From: Burkholderiales bacterium
GTDB lineage: Bacteria; Pseudomonadota; Gammaproteobacteria; Burkholderiales; SG8-39
Length of the DNA stretch: 64,000 nt
Direction: 5' to 3'
Assembly: GCA_020848075.1 (NCBI GenBank)
Contig: JADLAV010000072.1
Coordinates: forward strand, 1-64,000
Of this stretch, positions 20,328 through 29,168 are shown in pieces. The notes below the pieces were generated by a model, which saw only the letters and a list, made by a program, of their open reading frames with translations, had not been told where the DNA came from and searched no databases. Every line of letters starts with the position of its first letter. Position 1 is the stretch's first letter. Made by a program: the position numbers and the translations under genes.

Positions 20328-21746
20328 TCAGCGCCATTGCCGCCGCACGTCCACGAAATGCCCCGCCACCGCCGCAGCCGCGGCCATCTCCGGGCTCACC
20401 AGGTGGGTGCGGCCGCCGGTGCCCTGGCGACCCTCGAAGTTGCGGTTCGACGTCGAGGCACACCGCTCGCCCGGCTCGAGCCGGTCGGCATTCATCGCGA
20501 GGCACATCGAGCAGCCGGGCTCGCGCCACTCGAACCCGGCCTCCCGGAACACGCGGTCGAGGCCCTCCCGCTCGGCCTGCCGCTTCACCTGCCCGGAGCC
20601 CGGCACCACCAGCGCGAGCTTCACGCTGCTCGCTACCCTGCGCCCCTTCACGACCGCCGCCGCGGCGCGCAGATCCTCGATGCGGGAGTTCGTGCACGAG
20701 CCGATGAACACCTTGTCGATGCGGATCGCGCCCATCAGCGTGTTCGGGGCGAGGCCCATGTACTCGAGCGCGCGCGCCATCCCTTCGCGCCGGGTCGCGT
20801 CCTTCTCACGGTCCGGGTCCGGGACGCGCTCGTCGATCGCGACCACCATCTCGGGCGAGGTGCCCCAGGTGACTTGCGGCTTAATCTCACGCGCATCGAG
20901 CGTGACGACGCGATCGAACTTCGCGCCCGGATCGCTCTCGAGCGCGCGCCACTGCGCGACCGCCCGGTCCCAGAGTTCCCCCTGCGGCGCGAACGGCCGG
21001 CCGCGCAGGTATTCGATGGTCGTGTCGTCGACCGCAACCATTCCGCACCGCGCTCCCGCCTCGATCGTCATGTTGCAGACGGTCATGCGGCCTTCCATCG
21101 ACAGCGCGCGAATCGCGCTGCCCGCGTACTCGATCGCGTAGCCCGTCCCGCCGGCGGTGCCGATCCTGCCGATCAGCGCGAGCACGATGTCCTTCGCGGT
21201 GACGCCGCGGGAGAGCGCCCCGTCCACCTGCACCAGCATGCTGCGCGACTTCCTGGAGAGCAGGCACTGGGTGGCGAGCACGTGCTCGACCTCGGAGGTC
21301 CCAATGCCGAACGCGAGGCACGCGAAGGCGCCGTGGGTGCTGGTGTGGCTGTCGCCGCACACGACGGTCATCCCGGGGAGCGTCGCGCCGTTCTCGGGCC
21401 CGATCACGTGCACGATGCCCTGCCGCGGGTCGAGAAACGGGAAATACGCCTTCGCGCCGAAGCTGCGGATGTTGTCGTCCAGGGTCTTCACTTGCAGCTT
21501 CGACGTCGGGTCGACGATGCCGTCGATCCCGAGCTGCCAGTCCGTCGTCGGCGTGTTGTGGTCCGCCGTCGCGACGACCGAGTCGGTGCGCCAGACCTTG
21601 CGCCCGGCGAGCTTCAGCGCCTCGAACGCCTGCGGGCTCGTCACCTCGTGCACGAGGTGACGGTCGACGTAGAGGAGCGCGGTGCCGTCCTCCTCGCTGT
21701 GCACGACGTGGCTCTCCCAGAGCTTGTCGTAGAGCGTCTTCACCAT
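20328..21746 (-). CDS. leuC: 3-isopropylmalate dehydratase large subunit
   Basis: 472-aa aconitase-family subunit that, with LeuD, isomerises 2-isopropylmalate to 3-isopropylmalate. The [4Fe-4S] ligands are visible: Cys in [13 protein letters not shown] near residue 350 and the CxxC of GCSMC near residue 410. [16 protein letters not shown] is the standard N-terminus. It is the first gene of the leuCDB-asd run, and a leader with AT-rich CATCAATTATAT lies just upstream. Confidence 0.97.
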   Translation of the reverse strand: MVKTLYDKLWESHVVHSEEDGTALLYVDRHLVHEVTSPQAFEALKLAGRKVWRTDSVVATADHNTPTTDWQLGIDGIVDPTSKLQVKTLDDNIRSFGAKAYFPFLDPRQGIVHVIGPENGATLPGMTVVCGDSHTSTHGAFACLAFGIGTSEVEHVLATQCLLSRKSRSMLVQVDGALSRGVTAKDIVLALIGRIGTAGGTGYAIEYAGSAIRALSMEGRMTVCNMTIEAGARCGMVAVDDTTIEYLRGRPFAPQGELWDRAVAQWRALESDPGAKFDRVVTLDAREIKPQVTWGTSPEMVVAIDERVPDPDREKDATRREGMARALEYMGLAPNTLMGAIRIDKVFIGSCTNSRIEDLRAAAAVVKGRRVASSVKLALVVPGSGQVKRQAEREGLDRVFREAGFEWREPGCSMCLAMNADRLEPGERCASTSNRNFEGRQGTGGRTHLVSPEMAAAAAVAGHFVDVRRQWR

Positions 21747-21830
21747 CGGCTTTCGGGCGTGCGGAAAACATCAATTATATCGGAGCCGCGCGCCGAAACC
21801 GGGGCGCGATCACCGGGGCGGACGCGCGCC

Positions 21831-22700
21831 TCACCGCTTGCGCGCCTGCTGGTAGAGCGGGTCCACGCGCGCGGCGTAGATCTCCAGGTCGCTGATGCGG
21901 GTTTCGGACGAGGGATGCGTGGACAGGAACTGCGGCGGCTCGCCGCCGCTCGCCTTCGCCATCTTCTGCCAGAGCGTCACCGCGGCGCGCGGATCGTAGC
22001 CGGCCCGCGCCGCGAGCTCGACGCCGATCCGGTCCGCCTCCGTTTCCTGAGTGCGCGAGTGCGGCCGGCTGATCGTCAGGTCGGCGACGATGTTCGCGAG
22101 GTCGGTCGTGCCGGCCGAGGCGCCGAGGACCGCACCCGCGATACCGATCACCGCCGCGGTGGCGAGCTCCTCGGATGCGCGCTCGCGCCCGTGCTCTCGC
22201 AGGGCGTGGGCGATCTCGTGGCCCATCACGGCGGCGAGCTCGTCGTCGGTGAGCTGCAGCCGGTCCAGGAGCCCGGTGTAGACGGCCATCTTGCCGCCCG
22301 GCATGCACCACGCGTTCAACTCCTTCGATGTGAGCACGTTCACCTCCCACTGCCATCCCGGCGCGTCGGCCCGAAACGCCGCAGTCGCCGGAATGAGCCG
22401 CTTGGCGACGGCGCGCACACGCTCCACTTCCTGCGGATTGCGGTTCAGCAGCCCCTTGCGCGACGCGTCGGCGACGATCTTGCGGTACGACTGCGCTGCG
22501 GCGTTGTTCACCTCGCCGGACGAGACGAGCAGCGCCTGCTTGCGCTCGACGCCGATGGCGCCCGGTTGGGTGGTGCTGCGACAGCCCGCAAGCGCGAGCG
22601 ACGCGGCAAGGCTCGCCGCGGCTAGGATGCGCCAGACGGTTCCTACCGCCTGTCGCGTGCGTGCGCTCACGCGTTCTGTTTCGTCGTTTTCAGCATCCAT
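21831..22700 (-). CDS. M48 family metallopeptidase lipoprotein
   Basis: 289 aa. The N-terminus carries a lipoprotein signal with lipobox LALAGC (Cys near residue 40), so it is probably tethered to the outer membrane facing the periplasm. The zinc site is VMGHEIAHALREHG (HExxH near residue 149), and a downstream ETEADRIGVELAARAGYDP supplies the third ligand Glu. This layout matches LoiP/YggG-type periplasmic M48 proteases rather than membrane-embedded HtpX. Its substrate is unknown; relatives degrade misfolded envelope proteins. Confidence 0.9.
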   Translation of the reverse strand: MDAENDETERVSARTRQAVGTVWRILAAASLAASLALAGCRSTTQPGAIGVERKQALLVSSGEVNNAAAQSYRKIVADASRKGLLNRNPQEVERVRAVAKRLIPATAAFRADAPGWQWEVNVLTSKELNAWCMPGGKMAVYTGLLDRLQLTDDELAAVMGHEIAHALREHGRERASEELATAAVIGIAGAVLGASAGTTDLANIVADLTISRPHSRTQETEADRIGVELAARAGYDPRAAVTLWQKMAKASGGEPPQFLSTHPSSETRISDLEIYAARVDPLYQQARKR

Positions 22701-22709
22701 ATCAGGAAG

Positions 22710-23885
22710 CTACAACATATCGGCCGGCCGCGGTGCCGGCGGGTTCGTCCCCGGCAGCAGCGCCCGCTGTGTGAAGAGCACCGCCATCCCGGCTGCGGCC
22801 GCGGCGCTCGCGGCGGTGAAGGTCCACGCCGGGCCGACCCCCTCCCACAGCGCACCGCTTGCCACGCCACCGAGAAACCCGCCCGCCCCGAACGAGAGGC
22901 TGAGATAGAGCGCCTGGCCGCGGACCTGCCGCGCGCCGCCGAACCAGGCGTTCACCACCGCGAGCGCAGCGAGATGGTACGAGCCGAAGGTCGCGGCGTG
23001 GAGGATCTGCGCAGCCACGACCGCCGGGACGCTCTTCGCCGCCCAGCCGATCAGGGCAAACCGCAGCACCGCGCAGCCGAAGCTCGCGATGAGGACCGTG
23101 CGCAGGTCGAAACGCGGCAGCCAGCGCGGGGCGGCGAAGAACACGACGATCTCGGCGATCACGCCGAGCGCCCACAGGATGCCAACCGCGGTCTTCGAAT
23201 AGCCGAGGTCGCTCAAGTAGATCGACAGGAAGACGTACAGCGGCCCGTGCGCGACGCTCATCAGGAAGCAGGCCACGAGCAAGGCCGTCACCTCCGGGCG
23301 GCGGACGACCGGCCAGAGCGGCACGCGCCCGGTCGGCCGCCGCTCGCTGCCGGGCGGCAAGAGCCACGCGAGCGCGGCGGTGGCCGCGAGAATGCCGAGC
23401 AGCATCCACAGCAAGCTCGTGATCGGGACTCGATCCAGCGCCGCGCCGACCGCCAGCACGGCGGCGATGAAGCCCACCGACCCCCACAGGCGAATGGCGC
23501 CGTAGCGTTCGAGGCGGCCCTGGAGGTGGCCGAGCGTGGTTGCCTCCAGGAGGGGATTCGCGGCGCTCGAGAAGAAGCTGAGCGCCGCGAGCACGACGAA
23601 CAGGCCCCAGAACGAGCGCGTCGCCAAGGCGCCGCAGAAGACGAGCGCCGCGAGCGCGAGCGACGCCCGCAGCAGCGCGCGCTTCGCACCGTGATGGTCG
23701 GCGAACCATGCCCAGAAATTCGGCCCGAAGACGCGCACCGCCTGCATCAGCGAAAGCAGCACCCCGATGTCCCAGGCACTCGCGCCGATCCAGCGCAGAT
23801 AGAGGCTGAAGTACGGTGCGAACGCGCCGACGAACGCGAAGTACGCGAGATAGAGCGCCGAGAGGCGGAGGTAGGGAAGCTGCAA
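22710..23885 (-). CDS. MFS transporter, 3-phenylpropionate-permease-like
   Basis: About 391 aa with twelve predicted hydrophobic segments. The opening LQLPYLRLSALYLAYFAFVGAF resembles the PPP-family MFS group (MFS_1-like, HcaT-related). Basic loop motifs such as DHHGAKRALLR follow the second helix. The start is uncertain: a TTG at 23885 directly before the conserved opening is favoured, as the frame upstream is Arg-rich and looks non-coding. Substrate unknown. It is divergent from the large plus-strand gene at 24172. Confidence 0.8.
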   Translation of the reverse strand: MQLPYLRLSALYLAYFAFVGAFAPYFSLYLRWIGASAWDIGVLLSLMQAVRVFGPNFWAWFADHHGAKRALLRASLALAALVFCGALATRSFWGLFVVLAALSFFSSAANPLLEATTLGHLQGRLERYGAIRLWGSVGFIAAVLAVGAALDRVPITSLLWMLLGILAATAALAWLLPPGSERRPTGRVPLWPVVRRPEVTALLVACFLMSVAHGPLYVFLSIYLSDLGYSKTAVGILWALGVIAEIVVFFAAPRWLPRFDLRTVLIASFGCAVLRFALIGWAAKSVPAVVAAQILHAATFGSYHLAALAVVNAWFGGARQVRGQALYLSLSFGAGGFLGGVASGALWEGVGPAWTFTAASAAAAAGMAVLFTQRALLPGTNPPAPRPADML

Positions 23886-24171
23886 GGGGAGTCGAAGCTG
23901 GCTGCGGGACCGGCGGGCGCGGCGCCTGCAGCGCCGCCCGATGGTATCAGGCTGCCGGGAGTAATCGCGAGAGGCACCGCGAGAGGCTTCGCACGGGCCG
24001 CCGCGCGAGGCACGCCGAGAGACGCTGCATGCCCAGGTGCATCGACGCGCGCCGCCCGCCCGAGCCCCGCCACGCCCCCGCTGCTGCTCCGCCGCTGCGC
24101 CACCTCGCGCATCGCTTAGAATCCACCGACCCTCCCGACGTCCGCGGCCGCTGCCCCACTGAAGCGCTGAA

Positions 24172-27100
24172 GTGAATTTCGCCCTGCGTGCCGTACCCGC
24201 CGCTCCGGCATGGCGCCGAACGGCGCTGTTCGTCCTCTTCGCCGCCTCCGGATTCTCCGGGCTCATCTACGAGTCGATCTGGAGCCACTATCTCAAGCTC
24301 TTTCTCGGCCATGCGGCATATGCGCAGACCCTGGTCCTCGCGCTCTTCATGGGCGGGATGGCGATTGGCGCGTGGACCGCGAGCCGTCGCGGCGACGGTT
24401 GGCGCAATCTGCTGCGCAGCTATGCGGCGGTCGAGGCGGTGATCGGCGTCGCGGCCCTCGCCTTCCACTGGGTCTTCGTCGCCGCCACCGACCTCGCCTA
24501 TGCCACCGCGCTGCCTGCGCTCGCCGGAGGTGCCGCCGCAGCGATCTTCAAATGGTCGCTCGCGGCGGCGCTCATCCTGCCGCAGTCGGTCCTGCTCGGC
24601 ATGACGTTCCCGTTGATGAGCGCCGGCCTGTTGCGGCGCCACCCCGAGCGTCCCGGGGAGGCGCTCGCGCTGCTGTACTTCACCAACAGCCTGGGCGCTG
24701 CGGTTGGCGTGCTCGCGAGCGGTTTCGTTCTCATCGAGCGGCTCGGGCTGCCGGGCACGATTCAGGCGGCCGGTGTGCTCAACCTTGGCGTCGCCGCGAT
24801 CGTCTGGATGCTCGCGTGGGATCCCGATCCCACGTCCCCACCGTCGGTGCGGGCCCATGGGCGAGCGCGTGCGCCGGACCTCCAGGATGCAGTGACGCCG
24901 CGGCTGCTGCTCGCCGCGGCCTTCCTCACCGGCGCGGCGTCCTTCATCTACGAGATCGGCTGGATCCGCATGCTGTCGCTCGTGCTCGGCGCCGCGACGC
25001 ACTCCTTCGAGCTCATGCTCTCGGCGTTCATTCTCGGGCTGGCGCTCGGCGGCCTGTGGGTGCGTGGGCGGATCGACCGCAGCACCCGGCCCGTGCGCTT
25101 TCTCGGTGTCGTCCAGGTCGTCATGGGCCTCGCCGCGCTCGCCACGCTTCCGCTCTACGGCGCGGCATTCGACCTGATGCAGCTCGTGGTGTCGGGGACC
25201 GCGAAGACCGATGCCGGCTATGCGATCTTTCTCTTCTCGAGCCACGCGATCGCGCTCGCGGTGATGCTCCCGGCGACCTTCTGCGCCGGCATGACGCTGC
25301 CGCTCATCACCTATGCCCTGCTCGGCGCGGGCCACGGCGAGCGCTCGATCGGGGCCGTGTACGCCTCGAACACGCTGGGATCGATCGTGGGGGTGTTCGC
25401 CGCGGCGCACCTTGGGATGCCGCTCCTCGGCCTGCAACGGCTCATCACCACGGGGGCCGCGATCGACGTCGCACTCGGCCTCTTCCTGTTGTGGCGCGCC
25501 GCGCCGGAGGGCAGGCACCGCGCAGTGCCCGCGACCGCCGCGATCGCGGCGGCGGCGTTCGGCGCGGTGACGCTCGGCGTCACGCTCGATCTCCACAAGA
25601 TGGCCTCCGGCGTCTTCCGGCGCGGCGAGCTCTACTCGACGGCGGACGCCGGCCTGGTGTTCTATCGCGACGGGAAGACGGCGTCGGTGAGCCTGCTCGA
25701 TTTCCCGGAAGGGCTCTCCCTGCGCACCAACGGCAAGTCGGACGGCGCCATCAACCTGCGGCCCGGCCCCCGGATTTCCGACGAGATCACGATGGTGCTC
25801 ACCGCCGCGCTGCCGCTCGCGTACGTGCCGGACGCGCGCCGGGCTGCCGTGATCGGCATGGGCACCGGCCTCTCGACGCACACGATGCTCGGCAGCCAGA
25901 ACATCGAGCGGGTCGACACGATCGAGATCGAGCCGGCCATGGCCGAGGCCGCGCGCCGCTTCGCCGCGCGCAACGCGTCGGCGTTCGCCGATCCGCGCAG
26001 CAACATCGTCTTCGAGGACGCAAAGACCTACTTCTCGAGCCGCGGCGAGCGCTACGACATCATCGTCTCGGAGCCGTCGAACCCGTGGGTGAGCGGCGTG
26101 TCGAGCCTGTTCACCGACGAGTTCTATGGCCTGGCGCGGCGCTACCTGAACCCCGGCGGCGTACTGGTGCAGTGGTTCCAGGCCTACGAGATCGACATCA
26201 CGCTGGTCGCCTCGGTCATGCGCGCGCTCGCGCAGAACTTTCCGGACTACGCGGTGTACGCGGCCACCGACTCCGACATCCTGATTGTCGCGGGCGACGT
26301 GGACACGCTCGCGCGCCCGCTCGCCGACCTCTTCAAGGCGTTGCCCGGCGTCGCCGCCGAGCTCCGCAAGGTGCACGTGCAGACCGTCGGCGACATCGAG
26401 CTGCGCCGGCTCGGCGGCAAGATCGCGCTGCATCCGCTTTTCCTCTCCTACAACGTTCCGCCGAACTCCGACTACTACCCGTTCCTCGACCTGAACGCGG
26501 CGCGGTACCGCTTCCTGCAGCACGGCGCCCGGGAGCTCACGCGGATCAGCACGATCGGCGTCCCCGTGGTCGAGATGCTCGAGGGCCGGCCGAGCCGGAC
26601 TCGGCCGATCTCCCTCGACGGCGACGACTACCTCGAGCCGATCGAGGCCGCGCGCCGCGCAGCGTACGCGCGCGACTTCCTGCTCTCGTCCGCGCCGCCC
26701 ACACCACGCGGCATCCCGGCGCAGCTGCAGAAGGATCTCGAGCTCGTGCGGATGCGCGCCCTCGACTGCGTCGACCCGGAGAAATACGACCTCTGGGTGC
26801 GTTCGGCAATGGGGATCGCGCGGTCGGTCAACGCAGTCCTGAGCGCGGCGGAAGCGAGCGCCTTGTGGCGGGCCCTCGAGCAGGCGCCCTGCGCGATGCG
26901 ATTGCCGGACGCGGAGCGCCGCTGGCTGGAGCTCTTCGCGGCGGTAGCGGCGCGCGACCCGGTCGCGATGGCGCGGCTCGCCGTCGAACTGCTCGCCGAG
27001 GCCCGCGAGCTCACGCCCGTCACGCGCCATTACCTGCTCACGGCGGCGCTCGCCGGGCTGATCGCGGATCGACGGTACGACGAAGCCACCAGGGTGTGGA

Positions 27101-27195
27101 ACGCCTACTCGACCGGCTCGACGGTCGATCTCGACCTGCGGCTGCTCTACGCCTATCTCAGCGTGGCGAAGCGTCTCGGCGCGGCGCAGGGCTGA
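24172..27195 (+). CDS. Membrane-anchored spermidine-synthase-like fusion protein
   Basis: 1007 aa, GTG start. Residues about 15-480 hold many transmembrane segments in two MFS-like blocks (the second begins near LLLAAAFLTGAASFIYEIGWIRML). Residues about 500-740 form a PABS/spermidine-synthase-type Rossmann domain: AAVIGMGTGLSTHTML (SAM-type glycine loop), DTIEIEPAMAEAARR, and DIIVSEPSNPWVSG. The C-terminal 250 residues look helical and have no clear assignment. Such fusions are widespread but of unknown substrate, and true aminopropyltransferase activity is not established. It stands alone between divergent and convergent neighbours. Confidence 0.85.
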   Translation: MNFALRAVPAAPAWRRTALFVLFAASGFSGLIYESIWSHYLKLFLGHAAYAQTLVLALFMGGMAIGAWTASRRGDGWRNLLRSYAAVEAVIGVAALAFHWVFVAATDLAYATALPALAGGAAAAIFKWSLAAALILPQSVLLGMTFPLMSAGLLRRHPERPGEALALLYFTNSLGAAVGVLASGFVLIERLGLPGTIQAAGVLNLGVAAIVWMLAWDPDPTSPPSVRAHGRARAPDLQDAVTPRLLLAAAFLTGAASFIYEIGWIRMLSLVLGAATHSFELMLSAFILGLALGGLWVRGRIDRSTRPVRFLGVVQVVMGLAALATLPLYGAAFDLMQLVVSGTAKTDAGYAIFLFSSHAIALAVMLPATFCAGMTLPLITYALLGAGHGERSIGAVYASNTLGSIVGVFAAAHLGMPLLGLQRLITTGAAIDVALGLFLLWRAAPEGRHRAVPATAAIAAAAFGAVTLGVTLDLHKMASGVFRRGELYSTADAGLVFYRDGKTASVSLLDFPEGLSLRTNGKSDGAINLRPGPRISDEITMVLTAALPLAYVPDARRAAVIGMGTGLSTHTMLGSQNIERVDTIEIEPAMAEAARRFAARNASAFADPRSNIVFEDAKTYFSSRGERYDIIVSEPSNPWVSGVSSLFTDEFYGLARRYLNPGGVLVQWFQAYEIDITLVASVMRALAQNFPDYAVYAATDSDILIVAGDVDTLARPLADLFKALPGVAAELRKVHVQTVGDIELRRLGGKIALHPLFLSYNVPPNSDYYPFLDLNAARYRFLQHGARELTRISTIGVPVVEMLEGRPSRTRPISLDGDDYLEPIEAARRAAYARDFLLSSAPPTPRGIPAQLQKDLELVRMRALDCVDPEKYDLWVRSAMGIARSVNAVLSAAEASALWRALEQAPCAMRLPDAERRWLELFAAVAARDPVAMARLAVELLAEARELTPVTRHYLLTAALAGLIADRRYDEATRVWNAYSTGSTVDLDLRLLYAYLSVAKRLGAAQG

Positions 27196-27234
27196 CGCGC
27201 ACTCGGCGCGCCCGCGAGCGAGCCTCTGCTCGAG

Positions 27235-27792
27235 TCATCCCTGCGCCGCGCGATCCTGCGACCACCGCCACGCGAGCCAGCCCCACCCGCCGAGGATGCC
27301 GGCCCAGGCCAGCATGCGCACGAGGAACGCAATGGCGGTGTCCCAACGCAGCAGGCCCCAGCGGAAGAAGATCTCGTTCCAGTCGTGGGCGAGCGCGGGA
27401 TCGAGCCCGCCGACGAGCGGCAGCCGCATCGTGCGGGCGTCGGCCATGTAAGTCGCGATGTTGAACAGATTCTCGCCGGTCCAGACGACACAGAGCGCGA
27501 ACGACGCCGGGTGGCGGCGCACCCAGAAGCTCGCGGTCGCCGCGAGCGGAAAGGCGAGCTGGGCGAGCGTCCCGCCGTACACCGCCAGCCGCTCGCTCAC
27601 CAGACCCGCGAGCGGATGCCCGGCCTCGTGCAGTGCGAGGTTCGCGTTGTCGATGATCCAGACCCAGCGCTCGCCGGTGTGCGCGAGCCAGAGGACGAGG
27701 ACGATGAGCGCCGACGCGCCGGCAAGCGCCGCCGCAGACACCGGTTGCCACGGAGTCTCCCGGATGTCCGCCAGCCGTTCGCGCCAGTTCAG
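27235..27792 (-). CDS. Small membrane protein with an HEAGH zinc motif
   Basis: About 185 aa with roughly four to five hydrophobic helices. The motif [14 protein letters not shown] (near residue 50) matches the HExxH zinc site of M50-type intramembrane proteases, but the protein is short and the second conserved M50 motif (NxxPxxxLDG-like) is not evident. Later segments include [16 protein letters not shown] and [16 protein letters not shown]. The start is uncertain: CTG at 27792 would overlap the aroC stop, and GTG at 27741 is an alternative. Tight overlap with aroC indicates co-transcription. Function unknown. Confidence 0.7.
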   Translation of the reverse strand: MNWRERLADIRETPWQPVSAAALAGASALIVLVLWLAHTGERWVWIIDNANLALHEAGHPLAGLVSERLAVYGGTLAQLAFPLAATASFWVRRHPASFALCVVWTGENLFNIATYMADARTMRLPLVGGLDPALAHDWNEIFFRWGLLRWDTAIAFLVRMLAWAGILGGWGWLAWRWSQDRAAQG

Positions 27793-28889
27793 CCGGGCTT
27801 TCCCGGGATCTTCGGCGTCGGGCAGTCGACGTCGGCGTTCTGCGCGCGGTGCCGCAATGCGTGGTCCATGAGCACGATCGCCAGCATCGCCTCGGCGATC
27901 GGCGTGGCCCGGATCCCCACACACGGATCGTGGCGCCCGGTCGTCGAGACCATGGTCGCCGCGCCGGCCTTCGTGATCGATCGCCGTGGGATCCGGATGC
28001 TCGAAGTCGGCTTGAGCGCGAGGTGCACCACGACGTCCTGTCCGGTCGAGATGCCGCCGAGCACGCCGCCCGCGTTGTTCGAGAGGAAGCCCCCCGGGGT
28101 CAGCTCGTCGCCGTGCTCGGTGCCGCGCTGCCCGATCGACGCGAAGCCCGCGCCGATCTCCACGCCCTTCACCGCGTTGATGCCCATCATCGCGTAGGCG
28201 AGGTCGGCGTCGAGGCGGTCGTACACCGGCTCGCCCCAGCCGACCGGAACGCGCTCCGCGACGACCGTGACCTTTGCGCCGCACGAGTCGCCGGCGTCGC
28301 GGAGCTCGTCCATGAAAGCCTCGAGCTGCGGAACGACGTCGAGGTTCGCCGCGAAAAAAGGGTTGCGGTCGACGAGGTCCCACGACTGGAACGGGATCGC
28401 GTGCGGCCCGAGCTGCGCGAGGCAGCCGCGGATCGCGACGCCGTAGCGCTCGCGCAGGTACTTCTTCGCGATCGCCCCGGCCGCCACGCGCACCATAGTC
28501 TCGCGCGCCGAGGCGCGGCCGCCCCCGCGGTGGTCGCGAACGCCGTACTTCTGCCAGTACGTGTAGTCCGCGTGCCCCGGGCGGAACGTCTCGGCGAGCG
28601 CGCTGTAGTCCTTGCTGCGCTGATCCTCGTTGCGGATCAGGAATCCGATCGCAGTACCGGTGGTCTTGCCCTCGAATACCCCCGACAGGATCTCGACGCG
28701 GTCGGACTCCCGCCGCTGGGTGACGTGCCGCGAAGTGCCCGGCTTGCGCCGGTCGAGCTCGACCTGGAGATCGGCTTCCGCGAGCGCGAGCCCGGGCGGG
28801 CAGCCGTCGACGACGCCGCCGTAGGCCGGCCCATGGCTCTCGCCGAAGGAAGTGACGCAGTAGAGCTTGCCGAGGGTGTTCCCGGACAT
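27789..28889 (-). CDS. aroC: Chorismate synthase
   Basis: Last shikimate-pathway enzyme; uses reduced FMN to turn EPSP into chorismate. [25 protein letters not shown] is the family N-terminus (first signature near residue 14). [20 protein letters not shown] near residue 122 and the RSITKAGAA segment are also diagnostic. 366 aa is normal. A small HEAGH membrane protein frame begins at its stop. Confidence 0.97.
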   Translation of the reverse strand: MSGNTLGKLYCVTSFGESHGPAYGGVVDGCPPGLALAEADLQVELDRRKPGTSRHVTQRRESDRVEILSGVFEGKTTGTAIGFLIRNEDQRSKDYSALAETFRPGHADYTYWQKYGVRDHRGGGRASARETMVRVAAGAIAKKYLRERYGVAIRGCLAQLGPHAIPFQSWDLVDRNPFFAANLDVVPQLEAFMDELRDAGDSCGAKVTVVAERVPVGWGEPVYDRLDADLAYAMMGINAVKGVEIGAGFASIGQRGTEHGDELTPGGFLSNNAGGVLGGISTGQDVVVHLALKPTSSIRIPRRSITKAGAATMVSTTGRHDPCVGIRATPIAEAMLAIVLMDHALRHRAQNADVDCPTPKIPGKPG

Positions 28890-28955
28890 GCGCGCGCTCG
28901 TGGTTCTCGCGCGACGAGTTTAACATGGGGGTATCGGTGCCCCCGGCTTCCCACC

Positions 28956-29162
28956 ATGAAACCAGACGACGCTCCTGACGCGATCAAAGGCCCCGGCGAC
29001 CCGACGCGGCGCCACATTCGCGAGCAGGCGAAGAAGAGCGCCGGGCGTGACCCCGCGGCGCGCGCGAAGACCGCCAATGCGCTTGCCAGCAAGCAAAGCC
29101 GCTGGCAGCGCGCGATCCGCTACGTCTGGGACCGTGGCGGCAGCCGCGGCGGCCGGCGCTAG
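28956..29162 (+). CDS. Small charged hypothetical protein
   Basis: 68 aa, ATG start at 28956 (MKPDDAPDAIKGPGDPTRRH...), highly charged, with an Arg/Gly-rich end WDRGGSRGGRR. No known domain recognised. It fills the gap between aroC (divergent) and the convergent MFS-PlsC gene, and its composition looks protein-like rather than antisense noise. No strong ribosome binding site is seen, so it could be spurious. Confidence 0.45.
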   Translation: MKPDDAPDAIKGPGDPTRRHIREQAKKSAGRDPAARAKTANALASKQSRWQRAIRYVWDRGGSRGGRR

Positions 29163-29168
29163 CAGCGC

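Noticed and set aside
19401-22625. A 1074-codon open plus-strand frame across leuB, leuD and leuC
   Set aside because: It is antisense to genes with clear family motifs, is rich in Arg/Ala/His with no domain, and such frames are expected in very G+C-rich DNA.
24210-27464. A 1084-codon open frame overlapping the spermidine-synthase-like gene in another phase
   Set aside because: Composition is Arg/Gly/Ala noise; the overlapping 24172 frame has transmembrane segments and motifs.
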